A stretch of 64,000 nucleotides of DNA from Palaemon carinicauda. Its lineage: Eukaryota; Arthropoda; Malacostraca; Decapoda; Palaemonidae. Where the stretch lies: positions 51,507,056-51,571,055 of the forward strand of contig NC_090768.1 in assembly GCF_036898095.1 (NCBI RefSeq). The letters are read 5' to 3'. The notes beneath the pieces are model-generated. The model had not been told where the DNA came from and did not search any database. It saw nothing but the letters and a program-made list of their open reading frames with translations. Both the position numbers and the translations under genes were made by a program. This document shows, one piece after another, positions 53,868 to 64,000 of this stretch (position 1 is the stretch's first letter; each line of letters starts with the position of its first letter).

Positions 53868-54043
53868 GAGATAATCTGAGGAACAGAAAACGGGAATGAT
53901 TCCAAGTACCACCCTGTAAGGGTTGTTAACCATCTAACCACACAACCACTACAAGGCGGTTGCCGCAATTTTCGATTAAATTCTGCCGCAGTCGGAGACT
54001 CAGCTATATATATATAACTGCCAGGTAAGTACTATTCATAAAA
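53868..54043. repeat. DIRS-B right ITR
   Basis: Pairs with 47551-47755. The outer end carries outward 'actgccaggtaagtactatt', a full CAG|GTAAGT donor match. Confidence 0.88.
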
Positions 54044-54104
54044 AAACAGATTAAGGCTATCAAAAGCGAGGACGAAAGACAGACACGTCTGCACATCTTC
54101 CGAG

Positions 54105-54295
54105 CCAAAAGTGAAGTGAGACAATTCACCGGTATGTGGGGGGGAGGGGTAGCAAGCTACCCCTTCCCCTACCCCCTTGCTAACTAGCGCGGGGGTAGTT
54201 AACCCTCGTTAAAATTTATTGGCTCGTCATTTTCAGCTACACCGAAAGTAAACCCAATGTAAATAGCGTGGTTTGTATTTCGGTTACGGAACAAA
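54105..54295. repeat. C3 right ITR
   Basis: Contains the family C signature ('gctaactagcgcgggggtag', 'ccctcgttaaaattta', 'agcgtggtttgtatttcgg'). It ends ACAAA rather than ACAAAT, then 'gccagtttcc'. Confidence 0.83.
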
Positions 54296-54948
54296 GCCAG
54301 TTTCCACTTCCTGAAGAAAACGCAATGAAAAGTTTTCTTGCAGGCTCATATGTACGTCTGTACCCTATGCAGCAAAAAACAAGAGAAGACACTTTGACAG
54401 GTAAGGGGTAGTGTTTCCTCACCCTCGCTCCCACCTGTCGTTAACTACATTGTTAACGATTTCAACGTCCATCCAGCTCGCACACTGAAAACTGTTCCCT
54501 ACATAAAAGGCGATGGTTTGCATTTGTGTAGGAACAAATTGTATCTAACATACCCAGCTCACATGAAGTTAAATTTTGGAAAGTCCAAATAACAGCAACA
54601 AGTAGAAGAGATACAAAGTACTGTACATTATTTTAGAGTGACTGTCCATGCACTTTTTTTATCACAATACTCATGGGACCACACATACTGTATTGTGTTA
54701 CAGGGCTTGACCACACAGTAACTCAGGGACCACATCCACAATATGTTTAAAGAACAAACACAATCATGTCTTGGGAGCTCCACCCACTCTTTCCTCAGGA
54801 TTCAGAAGCTATTCTCCTTGCAAGGGGAAACCTCAGGGTGGTCCTCCTCTCCTGGGAAGCAGAAAGAGAAAAGGAGGTGACCATAATCAAGCTTCTTCAC
54901 CGTACTCCTCACTGTATCTTCTTAACAAAATCGTACAACGGAATATTT
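54296..54948. other. no gene seen
   Basis: AT-rich sequence; open frames up to 65 codons, none convincing. Nothing else identified. Confidence 0.4.
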
Positions 54949-55100
54949 GACGTCTGAAGAACATGAGACCACGGGGGTTTCTTTGATAAAAACCACTTTC
55001 TGATGTCTGAAGAACATGAGACCACAGGGGTTTCCTTGATAAAAACCACTTTACGACTTCTGAAGAACATGAGGCCACAGGGGTTTCCTTGATAAAAATA
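54949..55100. repeat. 53-bp tandem repeat, ~2.8 copies
   Basis: Units start at 54949, 55002 and 55055 ('tctgaagaacatgagaccac' then 'gggtttccttgataaaaa'). Divergence between units is a few percent. Confidence 0.93.
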
Positions 55101-55307
55101 AGAGGTACAGTATCTGCTGTATACTGTACTGTATTTACTATCGACGGCAAACAGGGATGTAGATACTAATCATCATTTTCATATTGCCAAAATATTTGAC
55201 TCCTGTAGCCTACTCGGCAAAAAACAATAACTAATCTGGTTTATTTATACAGTAATAACCAATATTAAACTAATTTTGTCTGCAATTGTGTAACCCAATC
55301 AAATACA

Positions 55308-55716
55308 TTAGGTTAGGTTAGGAAAATGGGTAGAGTCCCACCCAGCACCATTACTGCTTGCCAGTACATAGGAACTTGATGTTTTTCTTTTTTCGCAAGT
55401 GCAGTGAGCACACGGCACCGCAAAAATCATTAAAGACTCCACCAAATTCTAATGGTTTTCGTTTCGCTCGCGATATAACATCAAGCTCCTATGGACTGGC
55501 AAGCGGTAATGGCTGGGTGGGATTCTACCGAAATATTACCCATAAATACTAATTGCCGTTATTATAGTCTAAATATTTAGGATTCCTGTAGCCTACAGTA
55601 GGGCTAGCCTACTTGTCAAAAAATAACTACTAAAATGGTTCATTTATACAGTAATAACCAACATTAATTTTGGATATCATTGTACAACCCAACCAATTAC
55701 ATTAGGTTAGGTTAGG
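55308..55716. repeat. two (TTAGG)3 motifs in a duplicated ~130-bp segment
   Basis: TTAGG x3 at 55308-55322 and 55702-55716, each at the end of a related segment ('tttatacagtaataaccaa', then 'acattaggttaggttaggaaaa'). The MITE lies between the two. TTAGG is the ancestral arthropod telomere unit. Confidence 0.75.
55334..55526. mobile_element. MITE-like fold-back, 193 bp
   Basis: Imperfect inverted arms of about 50 bp: left 'agtcccacccagcaccatta...' (55334-55382), right '...taatggctgggtgggattct' (55477-55526). The arms contain 'gcttgccagtacataggaac' matched by 'ctcctatggactggcaagc'. No coding capacity. No clear target duplication, so the superfamily is undetermined. Confidence 0.7.
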
Positions 55717-55726
55717 AAAATTAGGT

Positions 55727-56242
55727 TGGCCTAAGACTTTATTACCGACTTTAAGAAAGAATTTTAAATTAACTTCTAAATATCAAAGACTTGTGAATCA
55801 GTATAGTAAAAACTTCATAATTAAGCCTGGTTTACGATCCGCATTAAAACCAAAAATATATTTAATTTGGTTTATAGGCCTACCTACTTACGCATACAAC
55901 CTGGTAATTAGTCTCAGTCTACGACACCACCATTACACAGTAATTCATGAATTCTTATGCCATACCTCTTTAATTTTTGGTTCTTCAGAGTGATTATAGG
56001 TCAATTTCTGATGTTAATAGTTACGAGGAGGCCTACACTCATTAAAATACGATACAAAATACGCACAATCAAGTTACCCTACGACACTTCAGAAGTCCGA
56101 CTTAGAATGATGCAGTGTTGCCAATGCCACTTGCAAGATGTGTTAATCTAAAAATCCCCAAAACTCATGATAGAAAATCCCCAAAACAACCCAAAAATTC
56201 CTTAAAACTCATAAAAAATTCCCATTTCCACAATTATATTTT
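55727..56242. other. no gene seen
   Basis: AT-rich sequence between the second TTAGG segment and the next tandem array. No coding, RNA or repeat feature recognised. Confidence 0.4.
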
Positions 56243-56475
56243 CTTTTGATCCTGTAGTCTTTACTAATATAGAAAATACTTTATATTTTATTCTGATCCT
56301 GTAGTCTACTAACATAAGAATTACTATAAATTTTCTTTTGATCCTGCAGTCTTTATTAATATAAAAATTACTCTATATCTTTTTCTGATCCTGCAGTCTT
56401 TAATAATTTAAAAATTACTCTCTATGTTGTCTTCTGCTCCGGTAGGTTTTACTAATATAGAAATTACTATCTAAT
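56243..56475. repeat. ~47-bp tandem repeat, five diverged copies
   Basis: 'gatcctgtagtcttta' recurs at 56248, 56295, 56340, 56387 and (as 'gctccggtaggtttta') 56436, each followed by an AT-rich 'aatataaaaattact' segment. Confidence 0.85.
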
Positions 56476-56849
56476 TGCAACTATATAAAGGTTTGCTCAT
56501 CTTTGTTCTTCTCCATAGAAATTTGTATGGAATATCCCCATCAGACACAAAATCTCCAAATCAAGGGATAAATTCCCATATATGGCAACACTGGAGTCAT
56601 GAGGGTTCAGTTGCCAAAGCGTAATTAACAGCAATTCCAAAAATGAAAAACATTGGTTCTTTACCATAGAAAATTAAAGTGAGGATAAAAAAAAATGTGT
56701 GTCTAAATTAGTCTTCGTCATTTTATCATCAATATATCGTAAATGTTGATGACAAAATGATATGGAATGTATAGTCTATAGTCTACTGCCATTTTAATGT
56801 AGCTAATCATGGTAATGTTACTGTTCTTAGAATATTTAATTTCACCTTG

Positions 56850-56960
56850 TTTCCTTTCCTCACTGGGCTATTTTCCCTGTTGGGGCCCCTGGGCTTATAG
56901 CATCTTGCTTTTCCAACTTGGGTTATAGCTTACCAATAAATGATGATAATAATAATATAT
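56850..56960 (+). repeat. dispersed repeat family R, short copy
   Basis: 'gggctattttccctgttggg', 'gggcttatagcatcttgc' and 'ccaacttgggttatagctta', followed by a short (AAT)n. Same unit as 17495-17780 (other strand). Confidence 0.75.
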
Positions 56961-57289
56961 ATAGATTTTTTTCTACACTTCTTCATTGCATTCTTTTAAC
57001 CAGAATATAATTACTCCAGAACACATTCATTCATGTTTAACATTTTTTATCAAATATATTTAATAAATCTTCAAAGTATTCTCTCCATCAGAATATGATT
57101 AGCCTACTTCCCATTGTATTAGAACTGACAGAAACTGTCTTTTTGAAATTAATAGTTTTCATTTAAGTTCGCATAGGCCTACATATTAACCTCCATTTTC
57201 TTATCTTGCCTTCCTTTATCTTTATGCTAACTTTATTATCTTCCGCATGCCTCTATTTCCTCATCCCACTACCAAGAATTAATTTCTTA

Positions 57290-57463
57290 GTAGGCTGGCA
57301 AGGGCACCAGCCACCCGTTGAGATACTACCGTCAGAGAGTTATTGGATCATTTGACTGGCCAAAAAGTACTAACATTACACCCCTCTCTCTGGTTGCGGC
57401 TCGTTTCTTCTTTGCCTTCACAAACACAAAATAGTCTGGCATGAATTTACACTCATCCTCTGT

Positions 57464-57524
<61 letters not shown>

Positions 57525-57964
57525 AAATCTTCACTCAAGGGATTAATTACTGCACTGTAATTTTTCAATGGGTACATTACCCTTGGTAAGGGAAGAAGAG
57601 ACTCTAGCTGTTAAGCAGCTCTTTTAGAAGGAAACTCTAAAATCAAACCATTGTTTTTTAAGCGTATGTAATGTCATGGCCTCTGTACCACGGTCTTCCA
57701 CTGTCTTGGGGTAGAGTTCTCTTGCTCGAGGGTATCCTATATTCGGGTATGGTATTCTGCCTCGTTCCTCTTACTCTTTTTTTTTTTTAATAGTTTGTAT
57801 GTGGAAGATCAAATCTAATGTTCTTGTTGTTCTTAAAATATTTCATTTCGACTATTCATTACTTGTTGTTTACTGACTTCCTTTCCTCAGTGGGCTATTT
57901 TCCCCTACTGGAGCTCTTGGGCTTATAGCATCCTGCTTTACCAACTAGGATTGTTGCTTAGCTT

Positions 57965-58020
<56 letters not shown>
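57290..58020 (+). repeat. dispersed repeat family R, long copy with (CA)n and (TAA)n
   Basis: Starts 'taggctggcaagggcaccag', passes 'gagatactaccgtcagagag', a (CA)n array (57467-57521), 'cttccactgtcttggggtag' and the 'ctgggctattttcccctact' core. It ends in (TAA)n (57966-58020). A second long copy lies at 59250-59870. Confidence 0.8.
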
Positions 58021-58022
<2 letters not shown>

Positions 58023-58280
58023 CTTCCTATATTAGGCCTAGACCTACTTACTTTTAAGGGCTGTGTCTTACCGACATAACATTCACTGCAACAACTAAGT
58101 AGTTATTCTCGAATTTGATATGCTTCACAAATAATCCTTACTTTGTTCCTAAACTTTCCATCAATTATGCAAGATTATCCTGCCACCACATTGAATTGCA
58201 TCAACTTTGCTGGTGAAAAGAAAGGCAACATACATAGGCCTATGCATGCATTTCATCTTACTGTAATGTAATTGTTTGAT

Positions 58281-58404
<124 letters not shown>

Positions 58405-58557
58405 CTAAAATACAGTGTTTTATTTAATTTTCCTTTTTTTCTTTCACGGGAATTTTAAGGAGCATGTGTGTGATTTGTGTGTATACAAGATTTTGGAAAC
58501 AACAGATATCTATCTTATACAATTTATGATCAGTACCAGTAACGCATGCATTAGATT

Positions 58558-58942
<385 letters not shown>

Positions 58943-58944
<2 letters not shown>

Positions 58945-59249
58945 CTGCATTATATTCCCTCCCATTTTCAAAGACATCGATGTATTGATAACGGAGAATC
59001 ATAATGTTTAAAATTAAATGCCTCAAGTTAGATAAACATATGTGTAGGCTAGATATTTCGTTATGTAAACCACAGTATGTGGACAGACGTTCCTGTATGG
59101 ATAGAGTCTGGATTATGTATTGGGAAGGGAGCTAAATAGTATTAGTCATAAATCATTTGTATATAGCACCGAAGGAAATGATGTCGAGTGCTAAAATATA
59201 TTTCTTGGGTTTCCAGTTTCCCTAGCTTCTAGTATGATATGAATATGTC
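58943..59249. other. no gene seen
   Basis: Short AT-rich unique-looking stretch with no recognisable feature. Confidence 0.4.
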
Positions 59250-59870
59250 CATAGGTAGTAGGTTGGCCAGGGCACCAGCCGCCCATTGAGATACTACCGC
59301 TAGAGAGTTACGGGGTCTTTTGACTGGCCAGACAGTAGTACATTGGATCCTTCTTTCTGGTTACAGTTCATTTTCCCTTTGCCTAAACACACACACCGAA
59401 TAGTCTGGCCTATTCTTTACATATTCTCCTCTGTCCTCATACACCTGACAACACCGAGATTACCAAATAATTACTTCTTACTGCACTGTAATTGTTCGGT
59501 GGCCACTTTCCCCTTTCTAAGGGTAGAAGAGACTCTTTAGCTATGGTTAGCAGCTCTTCTAGGAGAAGGGCACTCCAAAATCAAACCATTGTTCTCTAAT
59601 CTTGGGTAGTGCCATGGTCTTCCACTGTCTTGGGTTAGAGTTCTCTTGCTTGAGGGTACACTATTCCATCTTATTTCTCCTCTTGTTTTGTTAAAGTTTT
59701 TAGTTTATATAGGAGGTAATGATTTTAATCTTGTTGCTCATCCTTGAATATATTATTTTTCTTTGTTTCCTTCCCTCACTGAGCTATTTTCCCTGTTGGA
59801 GACCCTGGGGTTATAGCATCCTGCTTTTCCAACTAGGGTTGTAGTTTAGCAAGTAATAACAATAATGTAC
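59250..59870 (+). repeat. dispersed repeat family R, second long copy
   Basis: Starts 'taggttggccagggcaccag', 'gagatactaccgctagagag', and ends 'ccaactagggttgtagttta' plus a short imperfect (AAT)n. It lacks the long CA array of the 57290 copy ('aaacacacacaccg' instead), so the array is an insertion-independent expansion. Confidence 0.8.
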
Positions 59871-62800
59871 GCTACAATTATCTGAAATATTGTGTATTAA
59901 TTAAACGATTTTATTAGTATAATGCATAAACAAAAAAAGTTGGTAATAATATCTTAACATGTGCATCATGTTCTAAAAACTCTGAGCCTAAATAAAAGGA
60001 AATGACTAATGTAGGTTGGTTATGTAAGAAATTAACTCGGAGATCAAAGGCATAGGTGGGTGGACCGCATGACTTGATCAATACATTTATACAAACAAAA
60101 ATATGATATTTCATGCATTACATTTGTGCACCTAGTTAGTCTGTATTTAAATATATTAATCAAGTCTATAAGACCTATGACATAAAATCAGTTGTAAATT
60201 GTATTCGTTTGTTCGTCGGCTGGGGAGCCTGATCATCTGATGATTCATTTTCGGAAGAATCGAGAAAGTTCAAGATGATTTTTATGCATGTGGGAGCCAT
60301 ATGTTTTATCACGGGATAATGGTTAGATATTATAATTATCATTAAAAAAAATAAAATTCTACGTTAGTTATATCATTAATTTATATGAAAGCTATATTTA
60401 ATTTTCACATGAAATTTCCAGACCAAAAAAAAATATCGATTAGGTCGAAAACCAACGCCTTGTGCAATAATATTGTAAAAAATATGCCGTTACTTAAGGT
60501 GACAGAGATATAATATTTTTCTATAATAATATTAAGTTGAAGAAATTTATAATTCACAGAACAGAGAGATTTATCAATATATATTTATGTATAAACATAT
60601 GGCTCCCTTTCAAATTCTTCTGGAAATTGTGGATGCAGCTTTGTGTGTGTTCGCCCTCGCCCCCTGAACCGCATTGTTTTGACAGAAAAGGCGACTTGCC
60701 TCTACATATAAATCGTACAAAATGGTTAGTTTTCCCTTCTCATTTCTTATGCTGATAGTAATTTATAGTTATTTTAAGTAGTGTGTAATATAGCAAGTGA
60801 TTTACTACTCATTTTATCGATTAGTAATCTCTAAAACTGGAGCCGAAGTTACAGAATGGTTCATCGGCAAACCGCTCCTTTTGTATTCGGGTGTCACGCG
60901 TTTTCATTTATTTTTAGGCTGGTGCACAATAAAAGCTATATGATCTTATCTGTTTATTCCATGTAATTATAACGTAGGGTATCGCATGGGGTTAAGTTAC
61001 ATAAAGCCTCTGCACGCTTTCGACATACCGGTATTTCTTACATGGTCGATGGGCAAACTTCCTGCTCGGTAGGCCATTCAAATTAATCTACTGTAGATAG
61101 GGTAATACTGTATAACTAAAGAAAATTATCTACCTTGAGGTAGTGGTTACAAAGCTGGGGTTGTATGTATGATAGTGGCACAGATGGTGGCCACCTGTAT
61201 GTATTATGGCTAACTTAGAATACGGCAGTGTTAGGGGGCCGTCAGCCCCCCCTTCCCCCCCGTGAGGTAAGTAGGTAAGGACAGCTCTTAGGTTGGGGGG
61301 GAAAGGTCACGCTAGTTGATATCGATTTTTAATGAATGTATGAGGAACTGGCCGCTGATATACAAGGGCTCCCAAAGCTGCAACGACCCTTGTGTGGTCG
61401 AAAGGGAAATCAATTAAAATAATGGGGTAAATGGTTTTTTTGGGACAGGCGATATCTCTTTGTACTTGTCAAATCGATTTTTTACATGGGGAAAATGTTC
61501 TCTATTATGATCCGATATACCATTATATGATGTTTTTTTTTTTTTTTTTTAATTTTTTACCTTTATCTCACAAGTTACGGTAGCTCCACCTTAGTTTCAA
61601 AATTCCCGATAGGTAGAGCCTGTGTCGTCCCTGACTATGAAGGGTTCGGTTTTACAATTAAATGTTGTCCCATCAATATACATTATTTACAGTGGCATTT
61701 AATACTGCTGTGATAATATCACGGAATGTTAGGTAGAGTAAAGGTCGTTATTATGTATCGGTCGCCGAAGCCACGGCTGAGTTACTTGATCGTAAAATGT
61801 CCCCCAAAGCATTGCTTCCTGCCTGACTAAAATAATATCCCTGGGGTGGCTCTCCGTTCACCTATCAGCTGGTGGCATAATCTTGGAAATTTTAGTGATG
61901 TTTGAACTTATGTTTTAGCTAATTCCAACAATCTAAATTCTTACCCTATTGTCAAGATTGTAGTTCATTGGGACACGCCTTGGAATTATGCCGAACACTA
62001 GTTTTTTGTATATACAACCAAAGGTTGTGATAAGCAATATCTCGTTAAGATGTTTAGGAGGATTAAGCTAGTGTTAATCAGCCCGCTCGAACTAACCTTT
62101 CTTTTCCGTGCACTTGTAGGCCTACTTTTGTTATCCGCGTGATTTCAAAATTTTTAACCCTCCTGCCGCAACCCGAGATTGACCTTACAAGAGCCCCCGA
62201 GGTTGGCCTTTCTAACGCTAACCGCCATGATGGACAGATGAAGCCTGTCCTATAGCTTTGCTTTTAGCCATGTTGATCATATCGATCAGCTGGATGCTTT
62301 GAGGACGATCGTGTATAATTTGAGGCTTAATTTTTGTAGAATATTCACATAAAGGGTAATCCTGAGTAACAATTTTATTATAGTTTAGTTAAGATATAAT
62401 GCAGAGTGCTGCCCATTGCTTTTATTGTGTATAAGAGAGATTTATTTATGATTCACTTTATCCTAATGTAATTATTTATTTCGTTTTAGTTTGGGACTTA
62501 GGAAGGGGGTCCCGGGGTTTGCCCCCAGCTAGGGTTTGTGACCTGGGAAATTAAAAGGTTAGGTTAGGTGGATTTGCTAGATTTTGTTGCATTTTTCAAA
62601 TTTTGTTAGGGGTTGTGACCTGTGAAGGAGGTCCGGTGAGGTCTTTTGAAAATTTTTTATAATTTCTGGCTAAAATCCATGGTTTTTGATTTATGGTGAG
62701 CTGACTACCATAACTGAAAAGGTATGAGTTTGCTCTATGTATCATCATTTATAGTTTTTGAAGCAACTTAAAATATACGTGTATCAGTTACTTATATATT

Positions 62801-63369
62801 TAACCTTTGTTAAACATAGTTTTTGACAGTCATAAAAAGCCTGTCTTGTAATAAAAAAAGAAAGTTACTGTAATCGAAACTCAGTAATAGTAATGAAACA
62901 TGATCAAAACACTGGACATTTTTTTGCCATGTCTTGGTGCAACGAAAACGTGATTTTTCCACCCTATTTTCTATGTAGTTTTTTTGTAGCCATTTCCATT
63001 TGCTGCAAGTTTGAACTTTTGAAGTTTTACTGATTCAACTACCCGATAAGGAAGATCATTCTACAAGTTGGTCATAGTTGAAATAGTAGTTATTGGGAGG
63101 GAGGATGCACCTGTGGCAGGTGCCAAAGATGACAAAGGAAGCAGAACAGGATTATTGATAATTTAAATTTGTAACATCTTTAATGGAGGCTTCTGCCAGT
63201 ATTCAGTGTGTGGTTCAAAATAGTGTACTATATTTGCAAAGAACTATTCAGTGATTTAAATTCCAGTGTCCTAACTAATATTTCACTATTTTGTATTGAA
63301 ACCATCCAATGCTTACTTTTTGGGAGGCTGTTGGTGGGTTACTGCTCATGTGTAATTGCCCTTGGCAGC
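59871..63369. other. intergenic, no gene assigned
   Basis: About 3.5 kb with only short open frames. A GC-richer patch at ~60640-60700 and a hairpin-like 'gggggccgtcagccccccc' at ~61234-61253 stand out. Two TTAGG units lie near 62557-62566. A LINE/RNA gene was looked for and not found. A 5' exon or promoter of a gene starting outside the window cannot be excluded. Confidence 0.4.
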
Positions 63370-64000
63370 TGTTATACACTTTGTATGATGTAATAAGCTT
63401 TAGCAGCAGTTACATATATTGTATGATGTAATGAGCTTTGGCAGCTATTACATGTACAGTATATACTTTCTATGATGTAATGATCTTTGGCAGCTGTAGA
63501 TACTTCGTATGATGTAATGAGCTTTGGCAGCTATTACATGTACAGTATATACTTTCTATGATGTAATGATCTTTGGCAGCTGTAGATACTTTGTATGATG
63601 TAATGAGCTTTGGCAGCTATTACATGTACAGTACTGTATATACTTTCTATGATGTAATGATCTTTGGCAGCTGTAGATACTTTGTATGATGTAATGAGCT
63701 TTGGCAGCTATTACATGTACAGTAAATACTTTCTATGATGTAATGATCTTTGGCAGCTGTAGATAGTTTCTATGATGTAATAGCTTTGGCAGCTATTACA
63801 TGTACAGTATATACTTTCTATGATGTAATGATCTTTGGCAGCTGTAGATACTTTGTATGATGTAATGAGCTTTGGCAGCTATTACATACTTTGTACAATG
63901 TGATGAACCTTTGCAGCTGTTACAGTATACAGTATACTTTGTATGACATAGAGTTGTGAACTTTGGCAGCTGTTCTATACTGTACTTGGTATGACGTAAT
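63370..64000. repeat. 86-bp higher-order tandem repeat, runs off the window
   Basis: Each 86-bp unit is two related ~43-bp halves: 'tatgatgtaatgagctttgg' + 'cagctattacatgtacag', and 'tatgatgtaatgatctttgg' + 'cagctgtagatac'. Unit starts are near 63433, 63519, 63605, 63696, 63780 and 63867. One unit has a 5-bp insertion. The array begins near 63370 with degenerate units. Confidence 0.93.

Larger units (their letters stand above)
47551..54043 (-). mobile_element. DIRS-like retrotransposon, family B (about 6.5 kb)
   Basis: Inserted into the 5' leader of C3 at 'gagaaaaagaaa|...|aacagattaagg'. Complete layout: right ITR, Gag, RT/RNase H, YR, ICR, left ITR on the minus strand. Only two lesions were seen, a TAA in Gag (53192-53190) and a one-base homopolymer shift in YR (48916-48923), so it is young. 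It is related to family A but clearly distinct at nucleotide level, with a TA-rich stretch in its ITR. Confidence 0.9.
44956..54295 (-). mobile_element. DIRS-like element C3, internally deleted and split by element B
   Basis: The left end is truncated about 85 bp inside the ITR (begins 'caataaattttaacgagg'). The ICR is at 45112-45196, and the right ITR at ~54105-54295 ends GGTTACGGAACAAA. Without element B only ~2.85 kb remains: YR C-terminal part, Gag N-terminal part and ends. RT/RNase H and the rest of Gag were lost at a junction near 46335. The surviving coding pieces are better preserved than in C1 or C2. Confidence 0.85.

Noticed and set aside
61138..61160. 'ttgaggtagtggtt', partly like the let-7 microRNA start
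   Set aside because: Match stops after about ten bases, with no second arm forming a pre-miRNA hairpin.
63208..63393. 61-codon Cys/Leu-rich open frame before the satellite
   Set aside because: Its end runs into the 86-bp array and the composition is that of the AT-rich background.

Overview
The window looks like nuclear DNA of a decapod crustacean, probably a shrimp; the species cannot be fixed from sequence alone. Four things point there: a GH18 chitinase gene split by short GT-AG introns, very long (TA)n/(CA)n/(AAT)n microsatellites, DIRS1-like tyrosine-recombinase retrotransposons (known to be common in Decapoda), and TTAGG-type telomere motifs. Apart from the chitinase, almost everything recognisable is mobile DNA.

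Layout. 230-2710 (+) holds the last six exons of a Cht10-like chitinase whose 5' part lies outside the window. 2711-7524 is AT-rich flank with a (TA)n array, a SINE-like repeat and a perfect TTAA-flanked piggyBac-type MITE. 7525-14267 is a nearly intact DIRS-like element (family A, minus strand) with Gag, RT/RNase H and YR genes, inverted terminal repeats (ITRs) and an internal complementary region (ICR). 14268-17888 holds a large fold-back repeat, with a LINE fragment inserted in one arm, and a dispersed repeat.

17889-43076 is a stack of nested insertions. An ~8.0-kb decayed DIRS element (C1) was hit by an intact-looking BEL/Pao LTR retrotransposon (25024-33056, TSD CCAGG). It was also hit by a LINE (33293-42392, TSD GCAACTCAA), and that LINE was in turn split by a second ~8.0-kb DIRS element (C2, 33679-41669). 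C2 has decayed genes but matching ITRs. 44956-54295 is a third, deleted copy (C3), split by another DIRS element, family B (47551-54043). 54296-64000 is AT-rich and repeat-filled: tandem repeats of 53, 47 and 86 bp, a MITE, a 77-bp-arm perfect palindrome between (TA)n tracts, and two copies of a ~650-700-bp dispersed repeat.

How the parts work. In the DIRS families the order on the coding strand is Gag, RT/RNase H, YR, ICR. The ICR joins the complements of both outer ends and is the expected template for circle formation. The encoded tyrosine recombinase then inserts the circle at a short identical sequence, which here is AAT for family C and A-rich for A and B. The BEL element moves by its own gag-pol with integrase. 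The most interesting observations are: decayed C2 with pristine ITRs; the exact AAT integration scar in a LINE ORF; outward splice donors in DIRS ITRs placed 55-58 nt from splice acceptors; a long alternate frame kept open over RT in both A and B; a 5S rRNA-derived insert; and a YMDN variant at the BEL RT active site.
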